From NCBI GenBank assembly GCA_937900165.1, contig CALCCX010000420.1, positions 1 to 7,088 on the forward strand: a stretch of 7,088 nt of DNA, given 5' to 3'. Numbering within the stretch: the first letter of the stretch is position 1; every line of letters begins with the position of its first letter. This document shows, in pieces, positions 6,148 through 7,088 of this stretch. The notes under the pieces were generated by a model that saw nothing but the letters and a program-made list of their open reading frames with translations, had not been told where the DNA came from and made no database searches. The translations under genes and the position numbers were made by a program. The stretch comes from an uncultured Acidimicrobiia bacterium. GTDB taxonomy: Bacteria > Actinomycetota > Acidimicrobiia > Spongiisociales > Spongiisociaceae.

Positions 6148-6669
6148 ATGACTACCAAGACGACCTCTCTGAACGACGTGAACCTGCCGGCAGTGGGCGC
6201 ACTCACCTCCGCCATCCAAGCCAACCCTGACAAGGCGAATACGAAGTGGCAGGCGAGCGTGACGTGGACCGGTGGGTTCCGTTCTGAGGCCCAGATCCGA
6301 GACTTCACACCTGTTCCCTCCGACGAGCCCGCTGGCCTCGGAGGTGGCGACACGGCTGCCAACCCTGTCGAGCAACTCCTGGCTGCCCTGGGAAACTGCT
6401 TGGCGGTCGGTTATGCGGCAAACGCCTCGGCGGCCGGCATCGAGATCAAGGACCTACGCATCGAGGTTGACGGCGACCTTGACCTGCATACATTCTTGGG
6501 CCTGGACGCGAACGGCAACGCCGGATATCAAAAGATCCGGGCCGCGGTCCACATCGACTCCGATGCGGGCGCAGAGCAACTCGCCGAACTGCATCAGAAG
6601 GTAACCGGGACCTCGCCGGTAGGACACTCCCTGTCGAGACCGATCCCAATCGAGATCGAACTCGCCTAG
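6148..6669 (+). CDS. OsmC family protein (173 aa)
   Basis: This is an OsmC/Ohr-superfamily protein; members reduce organic hydroperoxides with a reactive cysteine in the cytoplasm or act on related thiol chemistry. The typical order is visible: an N-terminal strand region with WQASVTWTGGFRSE (34-47), then GGGDTAANPVEQLLAALGNC (65-84), the nucleophilic-cysteine helix with C84, then RIEVDGDLDL (104-113), and a C-terminal TSPVGHSL helix (155-162). The second redox cysteine of classical Ohr/OsmC (CPVS) is serine here (S156), and C84 is the only cysteine, so the two-cysteine disulfide cycle cannot operate within one chain. ATG at 6148 is preferred because GGAG (6135-6138) precedes it at 9 nt and the length suits the family. 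A longer frame from GTG 6001 would run over the leader ORF. The SAM riboswitch upstream implies regulation by sulfur status. The family is certain; the substrate is unknown. Confidence 0.92.
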   Translation: MTTKTTSLNDVNLPAVGALTSAIQANPDKANTKWQASVTWTGGFRSEAQIRDFTPVPSDEPAGLGGGDTAANPVEQLLAALGNCLAVGYAANASAAGIEIKDLRIEVDGDLDLHTFLGLDANGNAGYQKIRAAVHIDSDAGAEQLAELHQKVTGTSPVGHSLSRPIPIEIELA

Positions 6670-6679
6670 CTGTCTGTAC

Positions 6680-6707
6680 GGGCTCCGGGACGCCAGGCCC
6701 GGGGCCC
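6680..6707. terminator. Strong hairpin between convergent genes
   Basis: GGGCTCCGGG (6680-6689) and CCCGGGGCCC (6698-6707) pair over 10 bp (nine Watson-Crick, one T-G) around an 8-nt loop. It sits 10 nt after the OsmC stop and 12 nt from the carbonic anhydrase stop, where a shared bidirectional terminator is expected. No T-run flanks it on either side, which is common in GC-rich actinobacteria but leaves the function unproven. Confidence 0.55.
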
Positions 6708-6719
6708 GGCGGGCGTGAC

Positions 6720-7088
6720 CTATCGCAGTGAACTGGGTGGCACCACCCGGTTGACGGCACCGGTCGTAACGTCATAAACGAAGCCGGAGACGACCAGGTC
6801 GGCCGGCACGCCTGGAGTGGCGCGGAGGAGTTCGATGTCGACAGCCAGGCTGTCTGCCGGGTCCACAACGGCCATCGCCTTCACTTCTGGCGAGTCGATC
6901 CCGAGCCGCTCGCCGACAGCCTGTTGCGCTCCGGGCTCAGCGAGAAGCGACGTGCCGCAATTCGTGTGATGCACGATGACGAGTTCTGCTTGTTTCGCGC
7001 CACCGCCGGGGAGGTTGGCTCCGAGAAAGGCGATAACGGCCAAGTCGCGCAAGATGCCATTGGTGACTCGCCCACCGGCATTGCGCAT
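6720..7088 (-). CDS. Beta-class carbonic anhydrase, N-terminus missing
   Basis: The visible 122 residues match the C-terminal two thirds of a beta-carbonic anhydrase, which interconverts CO2 and bicarbonate at a zinc site. Landmarks are RNAGGRVT at the left edge of the fragment, LVIVHHTNCGTSLL with zinc ligands His41 and Cys44 (fragment numbering), and the closing VSGFVYDVTTGAVNRVV. The first zinc cysteine and the Asp-Arg pair of the family lie before RNAGG and so beyond the right edge. The ATG at 7088 stands where other members have Ile or Val of the (I/V)RNAGG motif, so it is an internal codon and not the start. The gene converges on the OsmC gene with a hairpin between them; no functional link is implied. 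Confidence 0.88.
   Translation of the reverse strand: MRNAGGRVTNGILRDLAVIAFLGANLPGGGAKQAELVIVHHTNCGTSLLAEPGAQQAVGERLGIDSPEVKAMAVVDPADSLAVDIELLRATPGVPADLVVSGFVYDVTTGAVNRVVPPSSLR

Overview
The window is GC-rich with compact, closely packed genes. A SAM-I riboswitch, an actinobacterial-type OsmC protein and the codon use together suggest a high-GC actinobacterium; genus and replicon cannot be settled from the sequence. Everything recognisable looks chromosomal and metabolic. No transposase, integrase, CRISPR array, tRNA or rRNA was seen.

Layout from left to right. Positions 1-85 hold an AT-richer, imperfect 24-bp tandem repeat of unknown nature. Positions 86-303 hold a strong hairpin (125-148) that looks like the terminator of the minus-strand operon, and a doubtful 40-codon minus-strand reading frame. 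Positions 304-5640 are a two-gene minus-strand operon. The promoter-proximal gene (5640-3850) encodes a 596-residue protein made of two diverged copies of a uracil-DNA-glycosylase-like domain. It is followed after 3 nt by a 1180-residue protein that joins an amidohydrolase (TRZ/ATZ and cytosine-deaminase type metal site) to a tricorn/S41-type serine peptidase. Stop codon, ribosome binding site and start codon are interleaved, so the two proteins are probably made together.

The divergent spacer (5641-5936) carries a candidate promoter, a well-formed SAM-I riboswitch (5783-5871) and a plausible ribosome-binding-site sequestering platform. This controls a 33-codon leader ORF (5937-6038) containing Met-Met-Cys-Pro-Cys. 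A long stem begins 3 nt after the last Cys codon. Next comes an OsmC-family gene (6148-6669), then a strong hairpin (6680-6707) shared with a convergent beta-carbonic anhydrase gene whose N-terminus lies beyond the right edge.

Two points stand out. First, the plus-strand transcript seems to carry two sulfur-sensing layers, a SAM aptamer and then a Met/Cys-containing leader peptide abutting a stem, ahead of a thiol-type peroxidase-like gene. Second, the coupled cassette of a duplicated UDG-like protein and an amidohydrolase-S41 fusion does not match any pathway I recognise. Function for both is inferred from motifs only.
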